From NCBI GenBank assembly GCA_947631815.1, contig CANRMT010000006.1, positions 1 through 48,978 of the forward strand: a stretch of DNA of 48,978 nucleotides, in the 5' to 3' direction. The position numbers were made by a program, and so were the translations under genes. Numbering within the stretch: the stretch's first letter is position 1; every line of letters starts with the position of its first letter. Below the pieces are notes generated by a model. The model searched no databases. It had not been told where the DNA came from and saw only the letters and a program-made list of their open reading frames with translations. Shown piece by piece: positions 35,713 through 43,925 of the stretch. Source of the DNA: an uncultured Eisenbergiella sp. (GTDB taxonomy: Bacteria; Bacillota; Clostridia; Lachnospirales; Lachnospiraceae).

Positions 35713-35810
35713 TTCCTGCATGTGATATCTTATCATTCTGACGATTCTTCCAATTCGTGTTGTTCAACAGGTATCCAAACGGGGAAAACAAATCATAAGG
35801 AGGTACTTTA

Positions 35811-36761
35811 GTGAAGCAGGAGGAAAAGATCGAGCAGGTCAGAAACTATCTGCAGTCGAAGATCAATCGGGAATTTCCCTATCCGTTCCGGGTGACATAC
35901 GAACAGAACCATTTTCTGTTCCGCCTGCGCAGCGGGAACAAGGAATGCTGCGCCAGGCTCCGGCAGAGCAGGGAGATCGTGGAATGCATCAGCGACGGCA
36001 CGAAAGAGGAAAAGGAGGCGGAGGTCGCCCGGCTGTTTGAGGTCCTCCGGGCGGCGATGCAGGCGCAGGAGAGCACGGCGCTTTCCGAGGAAAGCACTTA
36101 TGACCGGGTGAAGGGGGACCTGATCCTGCGCCCTCTGAATTATCAGCATGTGAAACGGGACCTGAAGGACGTCCCATATACGAGGATCGGCGATATCGCG
36201 CTGGTGCTCTACGCGGTGATGGCCCACACGGGGGAGGATTATTTCACGGCCAAGATGCACAGGAGCCAGATGAAGCGCTGGGAAAAGGACGAAAAGGCGG
36301 TGCTGGAGGAGGCGCTGGTGAACACCAGCTTCCTGTATCCGCCGCGGCTGTACAGCGTGGAGGATCTGCTGGCCTGGGACCAGAAAAAGCCGGAGGACGG
36401 CCAGTTCATGTCGCCGGACGGGAAGATCCGGATCAAAAAAGGGATGCGCGGATATATCCTGACCAACACGCTGGAGATCAACGGCGCCATCGCCCTGTTT
36501 TATCCGGGCGTTGCCAGGCAGATCGCCGAGAGCTTCGGCGAGGATTTCTATGTGGCGTTCACCAGCATCCACGAGGCGCAGATCCACGCCGCGAGCATGA
36601 TCTCCCCCGAAGTGATCCGCAGCAGCCTGCGGGACACGAACAGGCAGTGCAACCGCAGCGCGGAGGTGCTGACGAACCGGGTGTACTGCTACCGGCGTGA
36701 GGAGGACTGCTTCGGCATCATCCAGGACGGGGAGTTTCTGGAGGTGGAGCGGGATGTCTGA
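35811..36761 (+). CDS. DUF5688-like protein of unknown function
   Basis: 316 residues, soluble, no signal peptide. It has the pattern of the DUF5688 family common in Lachnospiraceae: an N-terminal charged region, then LRPLNYQHVKRDLKDVPYTR and a central domain with GIRI-like GKIRIKKGMRGYILTNTLEINGA and a C-terminal ISPEVIRSSLRDTNRQ. No catalytic motif recognised. GTG at 35811 is the start: AAGGAGG is 7 nt upstream. Its end overlaps the next gene by 8 nt. Confidence 0.75.
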   Translation: MKQEEKIEQVRNYLQSKINREFPYPFRVTYEQNHFLFRLRSGNKECCARLRQSREIVECISDGTKEEKEAEVARLFEVLRAAMQAQESTALSEESTYDRVKGDLILRPLNYQHVKRDLKDVPYTRIGDIALVLYAVMAHTGEDYFTAKMHRSQMKRWEKDEKAVLEEALVNTSFLYPPRLYSVEDLLAWDQKKPEDGQFMSPDGKIRIKKGMRGYILTNTLEINGAIALFYPGVARQIAESFGEDFYVAFTSIHEAQIHAASMISPEVIRSSLRDTNRQCNRSAEVLTNRVYCYRREEDCFGIIQDGEFLEVERDV

Positions 36762-37746
36762 GGGATCGCAGGTTTTCTATTTTTTATGCGCGGAAAGAGA
36801 CAGTTTGTATACGCTGGAATATATGCGGCAGCGCCGAAAGGAACGGGGGCTCTCCGACGTGGAGGCCCGTCAGCTCGCCTGCATGGAGCGCCGGGAAGAA
36901 GAGGGCAGGATCTACCTGATCCCCGCGGTGGTCTATGCGGCGGCCAATCAGGAGAACGGAGGTCGGTGGCTGGCCGGAGCGGAAGAAAAGCTACGCGAAA
37001 AGTGGTACAGGCAGGGGATCGCCTGGATGCGGCGCAGTCCGGCGTTCCTGGAAAAGTTCGGCTGGAAGGAGCGGCGGGACGCCATTTACGCGGCCGGGGT
37101 CCTGTCGGCGGCGGAGGAGGAGCCTTCGCGCGGAAATTTTGATCAGGTGCGGCGTCTTCTGAACGGGATCTGGCGGTATGCGGCCGACCGCATGAGGAGC
37201 ATTCCGTATCTGGATGCGGAGATCTGGAACGAGCTGCATTCCCCGTGGCGGGACGGCGGATGCATGGGGAGCGCGATGTCGGGCGTGCTTTTGCTCATGG
37301 CGGCGCTGTATGGAAAGGAGCTCTGCGACCGGGACCAGATCTGGCCGCAGCTGCAGAGACTGCGGGCGTTCACCGGGAACTGCCTGAAAGCGTCGGACCG
37401 CGGGGACGGGCCGGAGGACGGGGACGCGCTGCAGGAGGAGGAGCGGTTGGAATGGCTGTCCGCTCATTTCACCGATCCGCAACATCCCGCCCACATCCGG
37501 GAGAAGGGACGGCTGGGAAGCGAATGGCTGGAACAGCTCTACCGGGTGATGGATATCGCGGGACTTCCGCTGTCGGCCTGTGAGACCATGCGGCTCTCCC
37601 GCAGGGAGATGCTGCAGCTGATGGATGCGATGCAGGACGGGCTGAAGGAGCGGCAGTACATGACGTTTCTGGTGCTCTACGCGGTGACCCGGGAGCTGGT
37701 CAGCGTGGGGCGGATCGCCGGGCTTGCGGACCGGCCGGAACGGTAA
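36754..37746 (+). CDS. Protein of unknown function coupled to DUF5688
   Basis: 330 residues, soluble, mostly helical, without a recognised motif. It opens MSEGSQVFYFLCAERDSLY, and the middle contains GGCMGSAMSGVLLLMAALYGK; the tail has LSRREMLQLMDAMQDGL. The ATG at 36754 lies inside the end of the upstream gene with a good GGAGGTGG box, so both are translated together. An intrinsic terminator follows at 37761. The function is unknown; the coupling suggests the two work together. Confidence 0.8.
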   Translation: MSEGSQVFYFLCAERDSLYTLEYMRQRRKERGLSDVEARQLACMERREEEGRIYLIPAVVYAAANQENGGRWLAGAEEKLREKWYRQGIAWMRRSPAFLEKFGWKERRDAIYAAGVLSAAEEEPSRGNFDQVRRLLNGIWRYAADRMRSIPYLDAEIWNELHSPWRDGGCMGSAMSGVLLLMAALYGKELCDRDQIWPQLQRLRAFTGNCLKASDRGDGPEDGDALQEEERLEWLSAHFTDPQHPAHIREKGRLGSEWLEQLYRVMDIAGLPLSACETMRLSRREMLQLMDAMQDGLKERQYMTFLVLYAVTRELVSVGRIAGLADRPER

Positions 37747-37760
37747 GGCGCGGGATACGG

Positions 37761-37805
37761 ACGCCGGGGAAACCTTTTGACGGTTTTCCCGGCGTCTTCT
37801 TTTTT
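37761..37805 (+). terminator. Rho-independent terminator
   Basis: ACGCCGGGGAAACC (37761-37774) pairs with GGTTTTCCCGGCGT (37782-37795), followed by CTTCTTTTTT. Confidence 0.93.
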
Positions 37806-37894
37806 GGCGGAAAACACGCGGCGTCTGCGGATAAGCAGGCGAAAACAGCCCGCGGAAACGGGTGCAAAAGCATCTGTCCTTTTTTGAGGGCATG

Positions 37895-37903
37895 TGGTAT
37901 AAT
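37895..37903 (+). promoter_or_regulatory. Extended -10 promoter for the VWA-MoxR-LRR genes
   Basis: TGGTATAAT (37895-37903), 41 nt upstream of the VWA-gene start; the -35 is unclear. Confidence 0.6.
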
Positions 37904-37943
37904 AAAAGACGAATTTGTTTTACAGACCGGAGGACGTGGAAGC

Positions 37944-39248
37944 TTGTATAGTAAGGAACAGCAGCAGAATCAGTCGCGGCTGGCGGCACGGATCCTGGAA
38001 CTGGCGAGGGACAGCATATTGATCCATCTGCGGTTTCTGGATGTGGCGCTGTCCAGACTGCGCCCTGTGGAGCGGCCGGGGTTTCTGAGCGCCGCCGCGG
38101 ATGCCGCCGCCCTGTATTACGATCCGCGGTTCCTGCTGCTGCAGTGCCGGGAGGAGCCGAACTTCGGGACGAGGCTGTATCTGCATGCGCTGCTCCACTG
38201 CATTTTTTATCATAGCTTTCAGTACGATAAGGTGGACGGTTCGCTTTGGGATCTGGCCGCGGATATCGCCGTGGAGAACACGATCCTGGAAATGCGGCTT
38301 CCCTTCGCCGGGATGGAGACGGACGACGAGGCCCGGGCTGTGCTGGAGGAGCTTTCCGGCCGGGTCGGCCCGCTGACGGCGGAGCGCGTTTACCGGCATT
38401 TCCGCACGGAGCCTCTTTCGAAGGACGAGGAGCGGCGCTGTCGGCGTCTTTTTGAAAGGGATTCCCATGAACTGTGGAAACGGGAGGAATCGCAGGAGCT
38501 CGTGCTTTCCCAGGAGCAGTGGAAAAAGCTGAGCGAGCGGATAAAGGCCGACCTGAAGAGTTTTTCCCGGGGGAAGACGGACTCGGAAAGCCTGGAGAAG
38601 AATCTGGCGGAGGCAACGAAGGACCGCTACGATTATGCGAAGCTGCTGCGGCGTTTTACGGTGACGGGAGAGGAGGTTTCCGTCAACGAGGAGGAGTTCG
38701 ATTATATCTATTACACCTACGGTCTGTCCCGTTACGGGAACATGCCGCTGGTAGAGCCGCTGGAGTACCGGGATGTGAAGAAGGTCCGGGAATTCGTCAT
38801 CGCGCTGGACACGTCCGCATCCTGCCGGGGCGCTCTGGTGCGCGCGTTCCTGCGGCAGACCTATTCGATCCTGAAGTCGTCGGAGCATTTTTTTCAAAAG
38901 GTCAACGTACATATCCTTCAGTGCGACAGTGAGGTCCGTTCCGACGCGAAGATCACCTGCGAGGAGGAATTCGAGGCGTTCATGCGAAAGGGAGAGCTTC
39001 AGGGTTTTGGTTCCACGGATTTCAGACCGGTCTTTTCGTATGTGGAGGAGCTGCGGCAGAAGGGCGAATTCGAAAATCTGAAGGGGCTGATCTATTTTAC
39101 CGACGGGTACGGGGTTTATCCGGAACGGATGCCGGGATACGACGTGATCTTCGCTTTTCTGCGGGAGGACGACGAACAGCCTGCCGTGCCGCCCTGGGCG
39201 ATCCGGGTGGTGCTGGAGGAGGACGCGCTGGAGCGCCAGGGAAGCTGA
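37944..39248 (+). CDS. VWA-like protein (DUF2201-type)
   Basis: 434 residues. The N-terminal half is helical (RLAARILELARDSILIHL, YDPRFLLLQC, HALLHCIFYHSF, an HxxH-like helix as in metallopeptidase-like DUF2201_N proteins). The C-terminal half is a VWA-like domain with the metal site VIALDTSAS (Asp near residue 287), GSTDFRPVF and YFTDGYG. Start TTG at 37944 with CGGAGGAC upstream; ATG at 37884 has no ribosome site. It precedes a MoxR-type ATPase; the VWA-MoxR pairing is widely known for metal-cofactor or protein-complex assembly. The target is unknown. Confidence 0.86.
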   Translation: MYSKEQQQNQSRLAARILELARDSILIHLRFLDVALSRLRPVERPGFLSAAADAAALYYDPRFLLLQCREEPNFGTRLYLHALLHCIFYHSFQYDKVDGSLWDLAADIAVENTILEMRLPFAGMETDDEARAVLEELSGRVGPLTAERVYRHFRTEPLSKDEERRCRRLFERDSHELWKREESQELVLSQEQWKKLSERIKADLKSFSRGKTDSESLEKNLAEATKDRYDYAKLLRRFTVTGEEVSVNEEEFDYIYYTYGLSRYGNMPLVEPLEYRDVKKVREFVIALDTSASCRGALVRAFLRQTYSILKSSEHFFQKVNVHILQCDSEVRSDAKITCEEEFEAFMRKGELQGFGSTDFRPVFSYVEELRQKGEFENLKGLIYFTDGYGVYPERMPGYDVIFAFLREDDEQPAVPPWAIRVVLEEDALERQGS

Positions 39249-39388
39249 GCGGGCGTAAGCGACATCGAAGCGGCAGGAAAACTGAGCGGGCGTAAGCGGC
39301 ATCGAAGCGCTAGGGAAGCTGAGCGGGCATAAGCGGCATCGGAGCGGCAGGGAAGCTGAGCGGACATAAGCGGCATCGGAGCGGCAGA
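39241..39388 (+). repeat. Four 37-bp tandem repeats
   Basis: Units 39241-39277, 39278-39314, 39315-39351 and 39352-39388 are near-identical versions of GAAGCTGAGCGGGCGTAAGC plus CGCATCGAAGCGGCAGG-like sequence. The first unit contains the stop codon of the VWA gene. No spacers, no terminator. It fills most of the 275-nt space before the MoxR-type gene. Confidence 0.93.
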
Positions 39389-39523
39389 AAAGCGGGCCGG
39401 GCGGCGGCCGCAAGACGGCGAAGAGATCCGGCGGATGCAGGAGAACACCGCGGCGGAGGATCCCGGCGGGCGAAAAATGCTTTCCACATATATTAAAATG
39501 AACAGACAAAGGAAACGCGGAAC

Positions 39524-41032
39524 ATGAACATCAGACAGGCGAAGGAATACATCAGGGATTCTGTGAAGATATATCTGAAAAAGGACGAATACGGGGAATA
39601 TCGGATCCCCGTGGTGCGGCAGAGGCCGCTGTTTCTGCTGGGCGCGCCGGGGATCGGCAAGACTGCCATCATGGAGCAGGTGGCGCAGGAGCTGGGGATC
39701 GCGCTGGTTTCCTATTCCATGACCCATCACACCAGACAGTCCGCGCTGGGTCTTCCCTTTATCCGCCACCGCGTCTATGACGGGAAGGAGACGGATATTT
39801 CCGAATATACCATGAGCGAGATCATCGCCTCCGTCTATGACGTGATGGAGGAAAGCGGGATCCGGGAAGGAATCCTTTTTCTGGACGAGATCAACTGCGT
39901 GTCGGAGACGCTGGCCCCTTCGATGCTGCAGTTTCTGCAGTATAAGACCTTCGGGCGGCATCAGGTGCCGGAGGGCTGGGTCATCGTGACGGCGGGCAAT
40001 CCGCCGGAATACAACAAGTCCGTCCGGGAATTTGACGTGGTGACCATGGACCGGCTGAGGGTGATCGAGGTGGAAGAGGATTTTGAGGCGTGGAAGGCCT
40101 ATGCGCTGGAAAAGGGCATTCACAACGCGGTCACGAATTTCCTGGATCTGAAAAAGGAATATTTTTACCGGATCGAAACCACGGTCAGCGGGCGCTCCTA
40201 TGTGACGGCCAGGGGCTGGGAGGATCTCTCCACGGTGCTCACCCTATATGAAGAGGAAGGGCTTTCGGTGGATGAGACGCTGGTGGAGCAGTATCTGCGC
40301 AATGAGCGCGCGGTGAAGGAGTTCACGGCGTATTACGATCTGTATCAGAAATATAAACGGGATTATCACGTGGAGGAGATCCTGACCGGGAAAGCGGGCC
40401 CGGAAACGGCCCGGAAAGCGGCGGCGGCCCCTTTTGACGAGCGGCTTTCCCTGCTGGGCATGCTCATCGATCGCGTGCAGAACGATATTCGGGATGCGAT
40501 GGAAAATGCGGCATACCTGTCCGATCTGGCGGCCCTTTTGAAAGCGGTCCGCGGCGCGGCCGGGCGGGGCCAGGATATTCCCACCGTGCTGAAGATGCAG
40601 GAGGAAGGCCGCAGAAAGCTGATGGAATCCCGGGAAAAGGCGAACGCGCTGTCGGCCCAGGAGAAACAGAAGCATCGGTCCGTGCTGCGCTTTTTGCAGG
40701 AGGCGCAGAAGGAGCTGCAGTTAGCCGACAAGACGGAGAGCGAGACGGCGTTCGGCCTTTTGAAGAGCCGGTTCGATGAACGCACATCCGCCCTGCGCAC
40801 GGAGACGGAGGCGGTAAAGGCCAGGCTGCACGAGCTGTTCGGTTTTGTGGAGCGGGCGTTCGCGGACGGCAATGAAATGCTGATCCTGGTGACGGAGCTG
40901 ACGGTGAACGTTTTCAGCTCCCGGTTCATCGCCATGTTCGGCTGTGCGGACTATCAGCGGCACAATGCGGAGCTGATGCTTTCCGAACGGCAGGGCGGCA
41001 TCCGGGAGGAGATCGCGAAGCTGGAGCTGTGA
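39524..41032 (+). CDS. MoxR-type AAA+ ATPase
   Basis: 502 residues. The AAA+ domain has Walker A GAPGIGKT (40-47), Walker B FLDEIN (about 120), and sensor AGNPPEYN, typical of the MoxR/RavA group that remodels protein complexes together with a VWA partner. The C-terminal 200 residues are helical and coiled-coil (EEGRRKLMESREKANALSAQEKQ), unlike short MoxR proteins. The preceding gene encodes a VWA protein, and the LRR gene follows. ATG follows AAAGGAAACGCGG. Confidence 0.9.
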   Translation: MNIRQAKEYIRDSVKIYLKKDEYGEYRIPVVRQRPLFLLGAPGIGKTAIMEQVAQELGIALVSYSMTHHTRQSALGLPFIRHRVYDGKETDISEYTMSEIIASVYDVMEESGIREGILFLDEINCVSETLAPSMLQFLQYKTFGRHQVPEGWVIVTAGNPPEYNKSVREFDVVTMDRLRVIEVEEDFEAWKAYALEKGIHNAVTNFLDLKKEYFYRIETTVSGRSYVTARGWEDLSTVLTLYEEEGLSVDETLVEQYLRNERAVKEFTAYYDLYQKYKRDYHVEEILTGKAGPETARKAAAAPFDERLSLLGMLIDRVQNDIRDAMENAAYLSDLAALLKAVRGAAGRGQDIPTVLKMQEEGRRKLMESREKANALSAQEKQKHRSVLRFLQEAQKELQLADKTESETAFGLLKSRFDERTSALRTETEAVKARLHELFGFVERAFADGNEMLILVTELTVNVFSSRFIAMFGCADYQRHNAELMLSERQGGIREEIAKLEL

Positions 41033-41093
41033 TCCGTCCATGCGGCGGAGCTGTGAGGTTTGCGGGCGCGGCCTGAGGAAACGGAAGGAAACG

Positions 41094-42110
41094 ATGCGGG
41101 AAAACAGACTGGAGCTGGAAGGCGGAAGCCTGCTCTGGCGGGAAAACCGGGGCCGGGCGACGGTTCTCGGCATGGAGGGCACCATACTGCGTCTGACGGT
41201 GCCGGACAGGATCGAAGAGTATCCGGTGACGGAGATATATAAAAAGGCGTTTTTCAACTGCAGCAGTCTGCGGTCGCTGACCCTGCCCGATACGCTGGAG
41301 GAGATAGGGGGCTGGGCCTTTGCGCACTGCACGAAGCTGGAGCAGGTGCGGATGCCGTGGAAGGAGCTGCGGCTGGGCAAGGATCTGTTCATCGGAAGCG
41401 AACGGCTGAGCCGGATCGAGCTGAGGCGGGTCGGAACGGTTGTTGCGGCCTCCGGATCTGACCAGACCGCGCGGAGCGGGCCGGAAGGCAACGGTGTTTC
41501 GCGGGAAAAGCCCGGCGCAGGCGGAGCCTCGGAGACGCAGGAAAAGAACCTGGGCGTGAAGATCGCCGCTCTGCTGGCCGCAGCCGCCGCTCGGATGGAG
41601 GATCCCCATCTTTTTTCCATTTCGGAGGCTGGCAGCGAGGAATGGCTGAAAAAGTGGGACGCCAGGATGCTGGTGATCCTGCGGGAGCCGGACGCCGCGG
41701 GCTTTGAGAAGAATGTGCTGACCGGGGAAGAGGATTATGCCAGCACGGATTTCAACCGCTTCACCAACGAAAAGCGCAGGGCCAAGGCGCGGCTGGCTTT
41801 TTTGCGGCTGCTGAATCCGTACGGCCTGCCGGAGGAGATCCGCCGGGAGCTGGAGGATTTTCTGCGTTCCCATACCAAAGGCTGTCCTACGGAGGAGGCC
41901 TGGGAGGTGCTGCTCCTGGAGCATGCGGAGGAGCAGCCGTATTACGCGCTTTTTGCGGAGCTGGACTGTGTCACGGCCGACAATTTCGATGCGATCCTGC
42001 AGGATATGAAAGAGGAGCATCCCGAAATGAAGGCGTATCTGATGCGCTATAAAGAGGAAAAGCTGGGCTATACGGATTTTTTTGATTCGCTGTCTCTGGA
42101 TCTTTTCTGA
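41094..42110 (+). CDS. Leucine-rich-repeat (BspA-type) cytoplasmic protein
   Basis: 338 residues. Residues about 30-110 are BspA-type leucine-rich repeats (AFFNCSSLRSLTLPDTLEEIGGWAFAHCTKLEQVRMP). There is a Gly/Ser-rich linker, then a helical C-terminal region (REPDAAGFEKNVLTGEEDYA, EEAWEVLLLEHAEEQPYYALFAELDC). No signal peptide, unlike most BspA repeats, which are extracellular; the protein is probably a cytoplasmic adaptor. ATG at 41094 follows GGAAGGAA. It is 61 nt after the MoxR gene, so likely part of the same transcript. Confidence 0.8.
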   Translation: MRENRLELEGGSLLWRENRGRATVLGMEGTILRLTVPDRIEEYPVTEIYKKAFFNCSSLRSLTLPDTLEEIGGWAFAHCTKLEQVRMPWKELRLGKDLFIGSERLSRIELRRVGTVVAASGSDQTARSGPEGNGVSREKPGAGGASETQEKNLGVKIAALLAAAAARMEDPHLFSISEAGSEEWLKKWDARMLVILREPDAAGFEKNVLTGEEDYASTDFNRFTNEKRRAKARLAFLRLLNPYGLPEEIRRELEDFLRSHTKGCPTEEAWEVLLLEHAEEQPYYALFAELDCVTADNFDAILQDMKEEHPEMKAYLMRYKEEKLGYTDFFDSLSLDLF

Positions 42111-42149
42111 AAAGGGACGGCGGGCAGAGCGTTGATGGGGAGAAAAAAC

Positions 42150-42614
42150 ATGCAGTTGTCTTATGAAGAGCTGGCGGAGCAGCTGGAGGCGCTTCTGGAT
42201 CCGGACTGGCCGGCGGTGAGCAATCTGAGCAACGCGGCCAGCATCTTGTATAACGGGTTGGAGCGGATCAACTGGGCCGGATTTTATCTGATGAAAGGGG
42301 ACGTTCTCTGGCTGGGGCCGTTCGGCGGCAGACCGGCCTGCGTGCGCATCGAGGCGGGAAAGGGCGTCTGCGGCGCGGCGGCCCGGAGAAAAGAGACCGT
42401 TGTGGTGCCGGACGTGCATCAGTTCCCGGGACATATCGCCTGTGACGGCGTCTCTCGTTCGGAGATCGTGGTGCCGTTAGTCAGGGACGGCCGGGTGCTG
42501 GGCGTGCTGGATCTGGACAGCCCGGAATACGAGCGGTTCGGCGATGCGGACCGGATCGGGCTGGAGCGGATCGCCGGGATCCTTCTGCGGGTGATGGACC
42601 GGGAGCTTTTGTAG
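42150..42614 (+). CDS. msrC: Free methionine-(R)-sulfoxide reductase (GAF domain)
   Basis: 154 residues, a single GAF domain. The three catalytic/resolving cysteines of the fRMsr family are conserved: Cys64 (RPACVRI), Cys74 (GKGVCG) and Cys98 (FPGHIACDG), in the right spacing. It reduces free methionine-R-sulfoxide with thioredoxin, part of oxidative-damage repair. The start at 42150 is chosen because GGGGAG lies 7 nt upstream; ATG 42135 and TTG 42132 have no ribosome site. Endonuclease III follows, so two repair genes are adjacent. Confidence 0.93.
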   Translation: MQLSYEELAEQLEALLDPDWPAVSNLSNAASILYNGLERINWAGFYLMKGDVLWLGPFGGRPACVRIEAGKGVCGAAARRKETVVVPDVHQFPGHIACDGVSRSEIVVPLVRDGRVLGVLDLDSPEYERFGDADRIGLERIAGILLRVMDRELL

Positions 42615-42691
42615 AGCCGCGGAAGCCGACGGGAGGCCCGCGCGGACCTGGATACGAAAGAGTCAGGATCAAAAGGAGATCTGGATCGGGA

Positions 42692-43318
42692 ATGGATACC
42701 AAAGAGAATCTGTCCAAAATTCTGGCGTGGCTGGATGAAACCTACGGCGTGGAAAAGGAGGGCTTTTCCCATGAGGCCCCCTGGCAGCTTTTGACGGCGA
42801 TCATGCTCAGCGCCCAGAGCACGGACAAACAGGTGGATGAAGCGCTTCCCGGCCTGTTCGCGCGCTTCGCGACGGCGCAGGACGTGGCGGACGCGCCGGT
42901 GGAGGAGATCGAGCGGTATATCCGGTCGGTCGGGCTGTACAAAAACAAGGCCGCAAATATGAAAAAATGCTGCACGCAGATCGTGGAGGAATTCGGCGGA
43001 GAGGTGCCGAAGACCATCGATGAGCTGCTGCAGCTGGCGGGCGTGGGGAGAAAAACGGCCACGCTGTTTCTGGCGGATGCCTACGGGATCCCCGGCGTGA
43101 CGGTGGACACCCATGTGTTCCGCATTTCCAGACGTCTGGGCTGGGCGTCCGGGAAAAATCCCGCGGAGGTGGAGCAGGAGCTGATGAAGGTGCTGCCCGT
43201 GGATCACTGGAATCGGATCAATTTTCAGCTGATCTACCACGGCAGGAGCATTTGCACGGCCCGAAAGGCGAAATGCGGGGAATGTCCGCTGAACGCCTGG
43301 TGTGAAAAGAAGCTGTGA
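42692..43318 (+). CDS. nth: Endonuclease III
   Basis: 208 residues. The helix-hairpin-helix is LAGVGRKTA (115-123) with catalytic Lys121; Asp139 is in VTVDTHVFR; the [4Fe-4S] cluster ligands are Cys188-x6-Cys195-x2-Cys198-x5-Cys204. It removes oxidised pyrimidines and cleaves the abasic site by its lyase activity. ATG follows AAAAGGAGATCTGG. It is co-directional with msrC and the small downstream gene, consistent with a repair-oriented operon. Confidence 0.97.
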   Translation: MDTKENLSKILAWLDETYGVEKEGFSHEAPWQLLTAIMLSAQSTDKQVDEALPGLFARFATAQDVADAPVEEIERYIRSVGLYKNKAANMKKCCTQIVEEFGGEVPKTIDELLQLAGVGRKTATLFLADAYGIPGVTVDTHVFRISRRLGWASGKNPAEVEQELMKVLPVDHWNRINFQLIYHGRSICTARKAKCGECPLNAWCEKKL

Positions 43319-43361
43319 GGAAATCCCGCAGAGAAGCGGATCTTCGGAGAGGAGAAGAGCG

Positions 43362-43574
43362 ATGACGGAAGACGAACTGATCGCCGATATCTTGAAGCAT
43401 CTGGATAACGAGACAAACCTGGGCGCCAGCCGCATGAGCGTGGAAATGGCGCCGGGAAAGGCGGGGAGCAAGGAGGTTTCCCACCGCTGCTGCAACGCCT
43501 ACGGACGGCCCGCCAGCGAGACGGTGGCGCTGCTGGACATGTACACCGATATGAGCGCACCGCGGGAGGCTTAG
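43362..43574 (+). CDS. Small conserved-looking protein of unknown function
   Basis: 70 residues from ATG at 43362, which follows GAGAGGAGAAG. The sequence starts MTEDELIADILKHLDNETN and contains HRCCNAYGRPASETVALLDM with a Cys pair. It lies 43 nt after nth with no promoter seen, so it is probably co-transcribed. No domain recognised. The giant palindrome E3 starts at its stop codon. Confidence 0.7.
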   Translation: MTEDELIADILKHLDNETNLGASRMSVEMAPGKAGSKEVSHRCCNAYGRPASETVALLDMYTDMSAPREA

Positions 43575-43822
43575 TCCATCCGCCATCCGAGCGCCCTCCG
43601 GGAAACGCCCCGGCCGAATCCGCCGCCGCATGGGGCATTCCATTTTCCCGGACCGTTAGAAAAGCACCGGTTCTTAGCGAAGCAAGTCCGTCAGGACGCC
43701 GCTGAGCTTAGAACCGCTGTGCTTTTCTCCGAGCGCGAGCGTGTCCGGAAAAGGAATGTCCCCATGCGGCGTCGGATTCGGCCGGGGCGTTTCCCGGAGG
43801 GCGCTCGGACGGCGGATGGGAC
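43575..43822 (+). repeat. Giant palindrome E3 (family of four)
   Basis: The left arm runs from 43575 and the right arm ends near 43822; the two are complementary over about 75 nt with only a few mismatches. The core is forward like E1 (CCCGGACCGTTAGAAAAGC on the left; GCTTTTCTCCGAGCGCGAGC, then GTCCGG, on the right). The apex is GTCC-GTCA-GGAC. The arm sequence is related to E1 but diverged, with both sides changed together. It starts at the stop codon of the small gene and is followed by the promoter of the PseB-type gene at 43852. Confidence 0.93.
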
Positions 43823-43851
43823 GGCCACAGCGGATTATGGCAAAATGCGGT

Positions 43852-43880
43852 TTGCAAACGGGCGGAACGTATGATATGAT
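43852..43880 (+). promoter_or_regulatory. Sigma-A promoter of the PseB-type gene
   Basis: TTGCAA (43852-43857), 17-nt spacer, TATGAT (43875-43880), 46 nt before the ATG and just after palindrome E3. Confidence 0.65.
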
Positions 43881-43925
43881 AAGCTGTCAGGAACTGACGG
43901 GTATGAACGATAAGGAGATAATCTT

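Noticed and set aside
39241..39388. CRISPR array
   Set aside because: Units are adjacent with no unique spacers and no cas genes nearby.
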